Of a stretch of DNA of 62,750 bases, positions 24,464 to 32,480 are shown piece by piece. Source of the stretch: Lachnospiraceae bacterium (GTDB taxonomy: Bacteria > Bacillota > Clostridia > Lachnospirales > Lachnospiraceae); NCBI GenBank assembly GCA_022800815.1, contig JAAWRC010000020.1, positions 1 to 62,750 on the forward strand, written 5' to 3'. Made by a program: the position numbers and the translations under genes. The notes under the pieces are model-generated. The model was not told the origin of the DNA, made no database searches, and worked only from the letters and a program-made list of their open reading frames with translations. Position 1 is the stretch's first letter. Every line of letters begins with the position of its first letter.

Positions 24464-24685
24464 TCAGCCCACCTCGATCATTTCCGCATCCGCTTTCCGG
24501 AGAGAAAGCTCATATCCTCTCACCGTCACCTCCACCGGGTCCCCCAGGGGAGCCACCTTCCGCACGTAGATCTCCACGCCTCGGGTAATGCCCATGTCCA
24601 TGATCCTGCGCTTGACCGCTCCCTCCCCGTGAAGCTTCACCACGGTGGCGGTATCACCGATCTTTGCCTCTCTCAATGTCTTCAT
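24464..24685 (-). CDS. feoA: FeoA-type ferrous iron transport accessory protein (1)
   Basis: The 73-residue SH3-like protein shows the FeoA pattern throughout (KIGDTATVVKLHGEGAVKRRIMDMGITRGVEIYVRKVAPLGDPVEVTVRGYELSLRKADAEMI). FeoA binds FeoB and supports Fe(II) uptake. It lies between another FeoA gene and feoB in one transcription unit. The upstream GGAGG site supports the start. Confidence 0.92.
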   Translation of the reverse strand: MKTLREAKIGDTATVVKLHGEGAVKRRIMDMGITRGVEIYVRKVAPLGDPVEVTVRGYELSLRKADAEMIEVG

Positions 24686-24753
24686 ACCATGTCCTCCTTG
24701 TTTCTATGCATCTTTCCGGAGCATCCGGAGCAAGGCATCTCATGCCAAGCGCC

Positions 24754-24996
24754 TCATGCCAGCTCCTTCACACCGGTCTTCACCAAAATCTTTCCCGCCA
24801 TCTCCTTGCTGATGGCCACCCGGGACTCCTTCACGTTCACGATCAGGTTCCCGCCCATGGTGGAAATGACCGTCACCATCCCTCCCGAGACAAAGCCCAG
24901 GTTCTCTAAGTGCGCCCGCACCTCCGGCTTTCCTCCCACCCTCTGGATCATGCTCTCCTCTCCAATTGCTGCCAGTGTAAGCGGCATCCTCCTCAT
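24754..24996 (-). CDS. feoA: FeoA-type protein (2)
   Basis: The protein is about 80 residues from the chosen start (MRRMPLTLAAIGEESMIQRVGG). It has the FeoA core with LENLGFVSGGMVTVISTMGGNLIVNVKESRVAISKEMA. The reading frame is open upstream to 25068, but that start would be TTG without a ribosome site and would lie close to the promoter boxes. Paired FeoA genes before feoB are common in Clostridia. It is the first gene of the iron-controlled operon. Confidence 0.85.
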   Translation of the reverse strand: MRRMPLTLAAIGEESMIQRVGGKPEVRAHLENLGFVSGGMVTVISTMGGNLIVNVKESRVAISKEMAGKILVKTGVKELA

Positions 24997-25074
24997 CCCT
25001 TTCCCGTGACAAGCCTGCGCCATATTCATGGCAGACTTGTAGTAAGTTTCTGCTAACCTTTCTTGCAAAAGAAT

Positions 25075-25092
25075 GGTTAGCTTTTTCTAACC
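25075..25092. promoter_or_regulatory. DtxR-like iron box 1
   Basis: GGTTAGCTTTTTCTAACC is a perfect 6+6+6 inverted repeat just downstream of the feo promoter -10. It fits the TTAG-N6-CTAA design of DtxR/IdeR-type sites. The regulator gene itself is not in the window. Confidence 0.6.
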
Positions 25093-25098
25093 AAGTAT

Positions 25099-25127
25099 AT
25101 GTTAGCACTCTCTAACCTCTTTGTCAA
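25099..25127 (-). promoter_or_regulatory. feo operon promoter with embedded iron box 2
   Basis: On the minus strand TTGACA (25122-25127) and TAACAT (25099-25104) are spaced by 17 bp. GTTAGCACTCTCTAAC (25101-25116) fills the spacer and overlaps the -10, so a metal-loaded repressor bound there would block RNA polymerase. Confidence 0.6.
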
Positions 25128-25155
25128 CCATTTTTTCATAAATAAGAATAGCGGC

Positions 25156-25500
25156 TTACTTACCGCCATAATGGAAGCGGCACTGAGCGATCTCGATCTG
25201 TCCGTTGACGATCCGATAGACAAGGCGATTACTCTCGTCGATTCGGCGGCTCCACCATCCGGAAAAATTTCCTTTCAGAGGTTCCGGTTTTCATGCGCCT
25301 GTCCTTTGCCGGCTTCCAGATCTGCAACTGCTTTCCGCAAATGACGCTGGCTTTCCTCGCTGTAAAAAGGACCAGCCGAAATTTCAAAGGGTATTTTATT
25401 CTGCCGCACAGAAAAAATCTCCCCGCATACCATGGATAGCAGAGAGATCCCCCTCCGGATACTCCTGAATATGCGGAAGGCACGCACAAAATAAACCACC
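25156..25500 (-). pseudogene. Remnant of a RelB/DinJ antitoxin and YoeB-type toxin pair
   Basis: On the minus strand an antitoxin C-terminal piece (VRQNKIPFEISAGPFYSEESQRHLRKAVADLEAGKGQ in the frame near 25280-25400) runs directly into the C-terminal half of a YoeB/Txe toxin (EPLKGNFSGWWSRRIDESNRLVYRIVNGQIEIAQCRFHYGGK, stop at 25156). The antitoxin DNA-binding half and the toxin N-terminal half are missing. The junction looks like an internal deletion that joined the two genes in different frames. The remnant cannot encode an active pair. Confidence 0.65.
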
Positions 25501-25564
25501 ATTCAGCATTGCAGATACCACCATGAATGAAAGTGGTTTATTTTGAGCCTCCGGCGGATGCGCA

Positions 25565-25632
25565 AAAAATGGGAGAGGAAGATATCACTTCGTGATCCCA
25601 TTTTCGCGCTGTTCAGCGCCGGAGCGCTGAAC
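25565..25632. other. Two adjacent hairpins upstream of the DUF305 gene
   Basis: The first hairpin combines AAAATGGG with CCCATTTT and an inner ATCAC-TTC-GTGAT. The second is TTCAGCGC-CGGA-GCGCTGAA. They lie just before the ribosome site of the DUF305 gene without a T-tract, so they may form a structured 5' leader. Confidence 0.45.
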
Positions 25633-25671
25633 TTTCAAAGTAAACGCCCACAAGATCAAGGAGACTTACTC

Positions 25672-26253
25672 ATGGCAAACAGCGAACGCTTCTCTTTTGA
25701 CACGAAAGAATACCTGAACACCTTCTACTGCATTTTAGATCAGATGGTCCGGGAAATGACGACGGCCAACCTGGCGGAAAGCATCTCCAACAACTTCATC
25801 GTGCAGATGATCCCCCACCACCAGGCGGCCATCCAGATGTCTGAAAATCTTTTAAAGTACACGGACTGGTGCCCCTTAAAGACCATCGCCGAGCAGATCA
25901 TCGAGGAGCAGACCAAAGGCATCGCAGAGATGGAGGCCCTGCTGGGGGACTGCTCCTGCCTCCTAAACTGCGACAAGGACATCTGCCTCTACGACCGCCG
26001 CACCTGCCAGATCATGGAGGTCATGTTCACCGACATGGAATTCGCCAGACAGACGGATTCCATCGATGCCAATTTCATGTTTGAAATGATCCCCCACCAC
26101 TTAGGCGCCGTCTCCATGGCGGAAAACGCCCTCCACTACGAGGTCTGTGACGGTCTAGTTCCCATCCTGGAATCCATCATAACCTCCCAGAGGCGGGGCG
26201 TGCGCCAGATGCAGGGGCTGCTGCGCAGGATCGGGTACAGCATGCAGGCCTGA
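25672..26253 (+). CDS. DUF305 family protein with two HHxxA repeats
   Basis: The 193-residue protein has two ferritin-like DUF305 helical repeats, each with the motif MIPHHQAA / MIPHHLGA followed by a conserved methionine-rich helix. A cysteine-rich stretch (GDCSCLLNCDKDIC) links them. The start at 25672 has AAGGAGA upstream; an open frame extends 5' but lacks a site. DUF305 proteins are found near metal-handling genes, and the His/Met/Cys content would suit metal binding. No signal peptide is seen, so it is cytosolic. Function is unknown. Confidence 0.75.
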   Translation: MANSERFSFDTKEYLNTFYCILDQMVREMTTANLAESISNNFIVQMIPHHQAAIQMSENLLKYTDWCPLKTIAEQIIEEQTKGIAEMEALLGDCSCLLNCDKDICLYDRRTCQIMEVMFTDMEFARQTDSIDANFMFEMIPHHLGAVSMAENALHYEVCDGLVPILESIITSQRRGVRQMQGLLRRIGYSMQA

Positions 26254-26293
26254 ATGCGTGCGCCCTGCGCCGTTAAACGAAAATAACAATTCA

Positions 26294-26339
26294 AAAACAC
26301 AGCGGCAAGGCGGAGGATCCCCGCCGGCCGCTGTGTTTT
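26294..26339. terminator. Bidirectional terminator
   Basis: AAAACACAGCGGC pairs with GCCGCTGTGTTTT around a GC-rich inner stem (GGCGG / CCGCC). A- and T-runs flank it on both strands, and it lies between the convergent DUF305 and phosphoesterase genes. Confidence 0.8.
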
Positions 26340-26388
26340 CCGAATCTCCCACTACATGGGAACCGGATCAGGAAAACCGCTGGGACGG

Positions 26389-27564
26389 CTATGACTCCTG
26401 AGAAAGCTCAACAACCACGTACTCGCAGTGCTCTTCGGTCCGGAAAGGATATCCCCAGCCGGTGAAGCCGGAGGAAACGATGATCCGGCAATCCCCCTCC
26501 TGATATTCGCCGTAATTGAGGGTTCCGAACAGCTCCGAAAAGACGCCGATGGGCCACATCTGCCCCGCATGGGTGTGGCCGGAGAGAAGGAGGTCCACGC
26601 CCGCCGCCGCATTCTCCGCCGTCTCCACGGGCTGGTGGTCCGCCATGATCACAAACCGCTCTTTGTCGGCTCCCTCGAGGATTCCCTCCGGGGCGGCCCG
26701 GCCGGAAACATTCCCCCAGGCGGCATCCGCACGGCCGGCGAGCAGCAGGTCGTCCCCCAGTTCCACCGCCCCGTCCTCCAGGATCGTGATCCCGTTTTTC
26801 CGGATGGCGCCGGCCAGCTCGCTGTCCGCATAGGTCGGCCGTTCCGTGTAGGGCTGCCTGTCATGGTTGCCGTACACATAATAGACTCCATATCGGCTCC
26901 TGATACCGCCGAGCACCTGGAATACCTCCTCCATGTCCTCCTTCGAGGTGTTTTCCTCCACGATGTCCCCGGCCAAAACCACCAGGTCCGGTTCCTCCCC
27001 GCTGATCTCTTCGGCCTTCTCCCTGAGCAGCTCCTTGTCCTGGATCGTCCCATAGTGGGTGTCGGTGATGAGAACCAACCTGTACGCTTCGTCCAGTTCC
27101 TTCTCCGTCCCGACCCGGTATTCCGTCCGCACGATGCGGCCCATGTTGAAAGCCCCGTAACCGAGCATGACCGCCGTGATGAGCACCGGCAGAAGGCCGC
27201 ACCGGTAGAGAATTCCCACTGCCCGGAGCAGGCGGTTTTCTTCCCCGCACCGCTCCCGGTCCTCTCCCTCGTCTCCTTTTCCTTTCCCGTTCCCCCGCCT
27301 ACGAAATATCAACCGCAGCAGAGCCGCCGCCAGTTCCACCAAAAAAGCCACGGCCAGAAGGTGCAGGATCACCATGGTCCTGACGCTCCAGAAATTGCTG
27401 CAGAGGAGCGCAAAGACCAGGGCAAGAGCTCCGCTCAAAAGCCTCGCCCGCCTTCTCTCCACGTCCGGCCTCCAGAAAACCAGCACCCTTCTCACATAAA
27501 AATAAGAACATATTCCGGCAATCACCGCTGGCAATACCCGGAACATCAGATAATAAACGGCCAT
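26389..27564 (-). CDS. Membrane-anchored metallophosphoesterase (YkuE/YaeI-like)
   Basis: The 391-residue protein starts with three to four hydrophobic segments (residues about 1-135, interrupted by a charged stretch). It then carries a calcineurin-like phosphoesterase domain with the metal ligands ITDTHYG, VVLAGDIVEE, YGNHDRQ, MADHQPVE and LLSGHTHAGQMWP. Such proteins hydrolyse lipid or nucleotide phosphoesters at the membrane. The charged linker is rich in Gly, Lys and Glu. GGAGGACGGGA precedes the ATG, and the 3' part of a broken Uma2 gene lies immediately upstream. Confidence 0.85.
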   Translation of the reverse strand: MAVYYLMFRVLPAVIAGICSYFYVRRVLVFWRPDVERRRARLLSGALALVFALLCSNFWSVRTMVILHLLAVAFLVELAAALLRLIFRRRGNGKGKGDEGEDRERCGEENRLLRAVGILYRCGLLPVLITAVMLGYGAFNMGRIVRTEYRVGTEKELDEAYRLVLITDTHYGTIQDKELLREKAEEISGEEPDLVVLAGDIVEENTSKEDMEEVFQVLGGIRSRYGVYYVYGNHDRQPYTERPTYADSELAGAIRKNGITILEDGAVELGDDLLLAGRADAAWGNVSGRAAPEGILEGADKERFVIMADHQPVETAENAAAGVDLLLSGHTHAGQMWPIGVFSELFGTLNYGEYQEGDCRIIVSSGFTGWGYPFRTEEHCEYVVVELSQES

Positions 27565-27599
27565 TCCCGTCCTCCTGCTGTGAGTTTCTGCGCAGGGCA

Positions 27600-27970
27600 G
27601 CGCCCCGCCATAAATTTTCCAAAGAATAGACCGTGACCCGACGTTTCATCGGATCGACAATCCAATATTCCCTGACACCAGACATTCGGTACTTAGACAA
27701 TTTTGTAAGATAATCCATGGCCTTACTGCCTGGCGACACAATCTCGATCACCCAATCGGGAGCACCATTGCATCCCTGATCCGTTATTTCTTCCGCATCA
27801 CAGATAACGGACAGGTCCGGCTAATGCAAGTCAGAGACCAGCCTCTGATGTTTCGTGTTTGGCGGAGCCATGTAATATATTTTTCCGTCGATCAGTTCAG
27901 CGCGCTCTCCGTCCGGCAGGGCATAACTATCATCTATGGTATGAAACTCGGCTTTCCTCAATGCATCCAT
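27600..27970 (-). pseudogene. Broken Uma2-family (DUF820) nuclease-like gene
   Basis: The start MDALRKAEFHT has a good AAAGGAG site (27970). The frame reads RAELIDGKIYYMAPPNTKHQRLVSDLH, then hits TAG at the point where about 40 residues are missing. It resumes in frame with PDLSVICDAEEITDQGCNGAPDWVIEIVSPGSKAMDYLTKLSKYRMSGVREYWIVDPMKRRVTVYSLEN and then loses its C-terminus. The gene has an internal deletion and a 3' truncation. Uma2 proteins are PD-(D/E)XK-like. Confidence 0.75.
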
Positions 27971-28000
27971 AATACTCCTTTCCAGTCCCTCCTGTCTTCC

Positions 28001-28078
28001 CTCCACGGCGCAGAGGGCTTTTCCCGAAAATATTGTCAAAATATTCGACAAGTTCTCGAGTTTCGCAACCGCCTGCTT
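28001..28078. repeat. Dispersed palindromic repeat, family 1, copy D
   Basis: It contains CACGGCGCAGAGGGCTTTTCC as in copy A (about 100-117), then AATATTCGACAAG as in copy C, and ends GAGTTTCGCAACCGCCTG. It lies upstream of the broken Uma2 gene, and the 5' coding-like frame of that gene runs through it. Confidence 0.55.
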
Positions 28079-28237
28079 AATGATGAAAAAATGCTTTTAT
28101 CATCGTTTAATTTCATGACTATATTATATACTACTTTTTAGGACTTGGAAAGTGTAAAACAAATTCGATCCCGTATCCGGCAGTTCTGCATAACTTCTGC
28201 TTTTTATAAATAGCCGATAAAACTCAGCATGATCATA

Positions 28238-28266
28238 TGGTCACCCACTCATAAATATGGTACACT
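28238..28266 (+). promoter_or_regulatory. Promoter of the response regulator-ABC operon
   Basis: TGGTCA (28238-28243) and TACACT (28261-28266) are separated by 17 bp, about 48 bases before the start codon of the response regulator. Confidence 0.45.
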
Positions 28267-28314
28267 CATACAGGGAACATTTCTTTATATGTACAACCAT
28301 TTTAGGAGACCTGT

Positions 28315-28971
28315 ATGAAAACTATCGCAGTCATTGATGACGATATCCATATCGGAAATATGCTGGAGGAAATCCTTAGGCGGGAAGGCTACGGCACCCT
28401 GCGGGCTTATTCCGGCACGGAAGCCCTGCTCCTTCTTAATCGAGAACGGCCGGATCTCATCCTTCTGGATCTGATGCTCCCGGGACTTTCGGGGGATGAG
28501 GTCTTAAAAAAGATCCCCGGCATCCCGGTCATTGTCTTAAGTGCGAAAGCCGGCATCCAGGATAAGGTGGAGCTTCTCCTGGGCGGCGCCGCCGACTATA
28601 TGACGAAACCCTTTGACACCAGGGAGCTTCTGGCCCGCATCGCCGTGCAGCTTCGAAATGCCGCCGCCGCATCCTCCGGGCTGTTTACCTTCGGCACCCT
28701 GTCCCTGGACACGGAGAGCCGCAGCGTCTTTCTGGACGGTACGCCCGTCCACCTCACCAGAACGGAATACGCAATTATGAAACTCCTAATCCAGAATCCC
28801 GGACAGGTACTGACCAAATCCCTCCTTCTGGAGCGGATCAGCCCGGACACTCCAGACTGTACCGAAAGTTCTCTGAAAATTCACGTGAGCAATCTGCGCA
28901 AAAAACTGAGACAGGTGGACGGGGTCGACCACATCGAAGCCGTCTGGGGCATCGGATTCCGCCTGATTTGA
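28315..28971 (+). CDS. OmpR/PhoB-family response regulator
   Basis: The 218-residue protein has a receiver domain (VIDDDIHIGNMLEEIL, phosphoacceptor Asp in LILLDLMLPGLSG, Lys in YMTKPFDTREL) and a C-terminal winged helix (LTRTEYAIMKLLIQNPGQVLTKSLLLERI, SSLKIHVSNLRKKLRQVDGVDHIEAVWGIGFRL). It probably works with the histidine kinase encoded three genes downstream to control the ABC transporter between them. AGGAG precedes the ATG by 6 bases. Confidence 0.92.
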   Translation: MKTIAVIDDDIHIGNMLEEILRREGYGTLRAYSGTEALLLLNRERPDLILLDLMLPGLSGDEVLKKIPGIPVIVLSAKAGIQDKVELLLGGAADYMTKPFDTRELLARIAVQLRNAAAASSGLFTFGTLSLDTESRSVFLDGTPVHLTRTEYAIMKLLIQNPGQVLTKSLLLERISPDTPDCTESSLKIHVSNLRKKLRQVDGVDHIEAVWGIGFRLI

Positions 28972-28997
28972 CCGACAATTTTTCCCGAAAACCTTGA

Positions 28998-29117
28998 TTA
29001 GAAGAAAATTGCTTCCTGTCCATGTACCTCCGGAAGAACGCCCTGCCTGTCTGTGGCCGGACACAGACAGGCGGGGCGTTCCCAAACGATGCATGTTCGG
29101 ACAGGAAGCGATTTTCT
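28998..29117. other. Long imperfect inverted repeat in the gene gap
   Basis: The outer arms GAAAATTGCTTCCTGTCC and GGACAGGAAGCGATTTTC, and the inner arms GAACGCCCTGCCTGTCTGTG and CACAGACAGGCGGGGCGTTC, are almost perfectly complementary. The only differences are wobble-type changes. The whole makes a hairpin of about 120 bases between the response regulator and the ABC ATPase gene, so it could attenuate or stabilise the downstream message. Confidence 0.65.
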
Positions 29118-29129
29118 CCCTCCCCCATC

Positions 29130-29221
29130 ATCTTTACCTTTTCTTTACCCTTTCCTTTACCGTTTTCTTTACCATCCTGCGCTATTCTGGAGCCAGGATG
29201 CAAAACATCGTTGTTTTGCAT
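29130..29221 (+). other. CTTTACC tandem repeats followed by a hairpin
   Basis: Between 29130 and 29175 the motif CTTTACC occurs four to five times at intervals of about 10 bases. It is followed by a perfect hairpin, ATGCAAAACA-TCGT-TGTTTTGCAT (29198-29221), ending 30 bases before the ABC ATPase start codon. Helical-phase spacing of the repeats would suit a regulator array. Confidence 0.45.
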
Positions 29222-29251
29222 TTCACACGGATAAAAGGAGGTTTTGATCAT

Positions 29252-30166
29252 ATGGAATACGTATTGACAGCCGATTCTCTCACAAAGAAATATCGGCATT
29301 TCAGGGCCCTGGACCGTCTGTCCCTGCACATCCCGAAGGGCGCCATTTACGGCCTGGTGGGAAGGAACGGTGCGGGAAAGACCACGCTGATCCGCATTAT
29401 CTGCGGCCTGCAGGAGGCGACGGAAGGAGAATACGTCCTCTATGGAAAGCGCAGTACGGAGAAGGACCTTTACAAGTCCAGAAAGCGGATGGGGGCCGTG
29501 GTGGAAACGCCCTCCATCTATCTCGGCATGACGGCCGAGGAAAATTTGAAGGAGCAGTACCGGATCCTGGGAATGCCTTCCTTTGAGGGAATCAGGGAGC
29601 TTTTGGAACTGGTGGGCCTGGAGGACACCGGAAAGAAGAAAGCAAAGAATTTTTCCCTGGGGATGCGCCAGCGGCTGGGCATCGCCCTCGCCCTCTGCGG
29701 GGAGCCGGATTTTCTGGTACTGGACGAACCAGTCAACGGCCTGGACCCCCAGGGGATCATCGAGATGCGGGAGCTGATCCTAAAGCTCAACCGGGAACGG
29801 AAGATCACCTTTTTGATCTCCAGCCACATCCTGGACGAACTGGCCAGGCTGGCCACCCACTACGGCTTCGTGGACGGCGGCCGCATGGTCAAAGAGTTAA
29901 GTGCCAAGGAACTGGAGGAAGCCTGCCGCAAATGTATGCGGGTGGAGGTCACCGACGTGAAGGCCCTCTCCCGCACCCTGGATCAGATGGGTCTTGACTA
30001 CAACGTCATTTCCCACTCCCAGGCGGACATTTTCGCCCAGGTGAACCTCTCCGACCTGGTCCTGGCCCTGGACCGGGAAAACTGCCAGGTCCTCACGGCC
30101 ACGGAGCGGGACGAGAGCCTGGAGAGCTATTTTATCAGTCTGGTAGGAGGTGCAAGCCATGAATAG
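29252..30166 (+). CDS. ABC transporter ATP-binding protein
   Basis: The 304-residue ATPase of the antibiotic/lantibiotic export class has Walker A GLVGRNGAGKTTLIR, signature FSLGMRQRLGIALAL, Walker B FLVLDEPVNGLDPQG, and a switch histidine in ISSHILDEL. The start at 29252 follows AGGAGG by about 11 bases; the frame is open further 5' through the hairpin region without a site. It overlaps the following permease gene by 8 bases, which indicates translational coupling. Confidence 0.9.
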   Translation: MEYVLTADSLTKKYRHFRALDRLSLHIPKGAIYGLVGRNGAGKTTLIRIICGLQEATEGEYVLYGKRSTEKDLYKSRKRMGAVVETPSIYLGMTAEENLKEQYRILGMPSFEGIRELLELVGLEDTGKKKAKNFSLGMRQRLGIALALCGEPDFLVLDEPVNGLDPQGIIEMRELILKLNRERKITFLISSHILDELARLATHYGFVDGGRMVKELSAKELEEACRKCMRVEVTDVKALSRTLDQMGLDYNVISHSQADIFAQVNLSDLVLALDRENCQVLTATERDESLESYFISLVGGASHE

Positions 30167-30995
30167 GTTGTTGTCTGCGGGATTCGTCCGCCTGAAAAAA
30201 GAAAAGTTTCTCTGGATCGCCGTGATCTTCATGGCCCTCTTTGGAATTCTCATGTCCTACAACGCTTACCAGTATAAGCAGGAATATGGCCTGGAGCCTT
30301 CCCTCGGCCGGTCGCTCTTCGCCTACGGGCAGTTCGTCGGCATCCTCGCCTCCGTCTTTTCCGGCCTGTTCCTGGGCACGGAATACAGTGACGGAACCAT
30401 GCGGAACAAGCTGATCGCCGGACACAGGCGGATCACCGTCTATCTCTCCGGCCTGATCTTGAACGTGACTGCGGCCCTCCTGATGGTCCTCTCCTTCCAG
30501 CTCGCCCTCTTTGCTGCGGGTGCCCTGCTGCTGGGACTGGAACCGTTCTCCGTCGACACGGGATTCCTTCTCTTCCATCTGGCGGGAGGGTTTCTTCTGA
30601 CGGTGGCCTACTGTGCCATTTTCACCTTCATCAGCATGCTGGTCCAGAAACGGGCCGTCGCCTCCGTGACCGCCATTCTCGTTTCCTTCATTCTGCTGTT
30701 TGCCGGTGCCATCGTCCTGTCCCGCCTGTCTGAGCCGGAATATTACAGCAGCTACAACATCACCATGGATTCGGGAGACGTCGTGGAGACAGAACGGGAA
30801 CCCAATCCCCATTATCTCAGGGGAACGGAGCGGAAGGTCTATGAATTCCTTCTGGACTTCCTGCCCGGCGCCCAGTCCCTCCGCCTCTCCGAAGGCGGTC
30901 TGGACCACTGGCAGCCTCTGGCTTATTCCCTGCTCCTTGCGGTTTTCTTCACCGGCGGAGGAGTCCTGCTCTTTAAGAGAAAAAATCTGAACTAA
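30159..30995 (+). CDS. ABC-2 type permease
   Basis: The 278-residue membrane protein has about six hydrophobic segments in the ABC-2 arrangement, and the first cytoplasmic segment (SAGFVRLKKEKFLW) is typical. EYSDGTMRNKLIAGHRR is the coupling-helix-like motif shared with bacitracin and lantibiotic immunity permeases. The start at 30159 has AGGAGG at the right distance. It forms a transporter with the preceding ATPase, and the substrate is unknown. Confidence 0.85.
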   Translation: MNRLLSAGFVRLKKEKFLWIAVIFMALFGILMSYNAYQYKQEYGLEPSLGRSLFAYGQFVGILASVFSGLFLGTEYSDGTMRNKLIAGHRRITVYLSGLILNVTAALLMVLSFQLALFAAGALLLGLEPFSVDTGFLLFHLAGGFLLTVAYCAIFTFISMLVQKRAVASVTAILVSFILLFAGAIVLSRLSEPEYYSSYNITMDSGDVVETEREPNPHYLRGTERKVYEFLLDFLPGAQSLRLSEGGLDHWQPLAYSLLLAVFFTGGGVLLFKRKNLN

Positions 30996-31037
30996 ATCGG
31001 AAGGACGGCGGTCCGTCTTTTCCGGGGAGGGAATCTC

Positions 31038-31925
31038 ATGATCTGGCTTTCCTGTTTCTGCATCCTGCTGTGCCTGCTCCTTCTTGCCCTGATCTTCAAG
31101 GTTGCGGCTCTTCACCGGGGCACCGACGAGATCCGGCAGGAGCTTCTTTCCTGGTTTGACAGCGATACCAACACGGTCCTCACCCTCTCCTGCCGGGATC
31201 GGCACATGCGGCGGATGGCGGCTGACATCAATGGGGAGCTTCGCCGTCTGCGCGCCGTGCGGCTGACCTTTGAGCTGGGCGACCGGGAGCTGGGGGAATC
31301 CATCACCAACCTCTCCCACGACCTGCGCACGCCCCTCACCGCCATCCTGGGCTATCTGGATCTTCTGGATTATGTGGAAAAGCCGGAGCAGGTATCGCGA
31401 TATCTCTCCATGATCCGGAACCGGGCCGAGTTCTTAAGACAGCAGACCGAGGATCTGTTCGGCTATTCCGTTGTCAAATCCGTGCCCGAGGGGGAGGTCT
31501 CGCCTCTCTCTCTGAACCGGATGCTGGAGGAATGCCTGGCCTCCTACTACGGCGCCCTGACCGGTGCCGGGATCACGCCCGAGATCTCCCTCCCGGAACA
31601 GACGGTCACGAGGCACCTAAACCGTTCTTCCCTGACCAGGATCTTCGACAACATCATCGGCAATGCCTTAAAATACAGCGGCGGCGACCTCTCCGTGGTC
31701 ATGGACGAGGCCGGGACCATCGTCTTCTCCAACGAGGCGAAGGCGCTTGACCCGGTGACGGCCGGACGGCTCTTTGACCGGTACTACACCGTGGAGTCCG
31801 GACAGAGAGGCTCCGGGCTGGGCCTTTCCATCGCCAGGCTTTTGACGGAGCGGATGGGTGGGGAGATCTCTGCCGATTACCGGGAGGGACGGCTGTTCAT
31901 CACGCTGCGTTTTCCGGATGAGTGA
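31038..31925 (+). CDS. Sensor histidine kinase with one N-terminal membrane helix
   Basis: The 295-residue kinase has one N-terminal membrane helix (residues about 3-22), almost no external domain, then a HisKA domain with the phospho-accepting His in NLSHDLRTPLTAILGYLDLL and an HATPase domain (DNIIGNALKYSGGDLS, GSGLGLSIARLLTERMGG). Kinases this short usually sense through an associated ABC transporter. The order regulator-ATPase-permease-kinase in one operon fits transporter-dependent sensing of a peptide or other membrane-active agent. Confidence 0.88.
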   Translation: MIWLSCFCILLCLLLLALIFKVAALHRGTDEIRQELLSWFDSDTNTVLTLSCRDRHMRRMAADINGELRRLRAVRLTFELGDRELGESITNLSHDLRTPLTAILGYLDLLDYVEKPEQVSRYLSMIRNRAEFLRQQTEDLFGYSVVKSVPEGEVSPLSLNRMLEECLASYYGALTGAGITPEISLPEQTVTRHLNRSSLTRIFDNIIGNALKYSGGDLSVVMDEAGTIVFSNEAKALDPVTAGRLFDRYYTVESGQRGSGLGLSIARLLTERMGGEISADYREGRLFITLRFPDE

Positions 31926-31954
31926 AGATTTCCGGAAAGGCAAGGGCCTTCCGA

Positions 31955-32480
31955 TCACTTCTCCTTCTTTTCCGAAGCCTCTACCCCGGCCAGTTCCCGT
32001 TCCCTCGCTTCCCAGCCCGGGAAGGGCGTGCTCATGATGGCGTTCAGGTCAACTCCCTTTTTCTTCAGCCAGGCCATGCGGACAAAGAAGAACACGTACC
32101 AGACGCCGCCCCAGCATACAAGAGCAATCGTAACCGGCCCGCTTAGATTGACCGCCAGGGATCAGATCTGCCAGATGGACACCAGCGTCAACAGGGAGAA
32201 GGTGCCGAGCAGCACGCCGATCGGAATGTTGAAGGCCACGAGCATCCTGAAGGGACAGATACTCCGGATTGATGTTGGGAAAGCCGTGAACGATAAAGAT
32301 CAACAGCGCCACCACCAGAAGAACCACCATGACGTTCTGGACTGCGGCGTTTACCTTGGCTCCAAAGCAGGTGATCACCAAAAACAGGACGATGGCCAAT
32401 ACCCCCAGGACCCGTTTGTCGATCGGGAGATAGGTGCTGAAATATTGGGCGAACACCGTGGACAGGGATGCCAGCAGCAG
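31955..32480 (-). pseudogene. Fragments of an APC-type amino acid permease
   Basis: On the minus strand LASLSTVFAQYFSTYLPIDKRVLGVLAIVLFLVITCFGAKVNAAVQNVMVVLLVV and NINPEYL are followed in other frames by FNIPIGVLLGTFSLLTLVSIWQI and a permease tail (WYVFFFVRMAWLKKKGVDLNAIMSTPFPGWEARE, stop at 31955). The N-terminal half is missing, at least one frameshift and one stop occur, and the left part is fused to an aconitase-like fragment. It cannot make a working transporter. Confidence 0.7.

Noticed and set aside
29130-29175. CTTTACC repeats, considered as CRISPR-like or as an iteron origin
   Set aside because: The units are too short and have no spacers. No replication gene lies nearby, and a regulatory leader role fits better.
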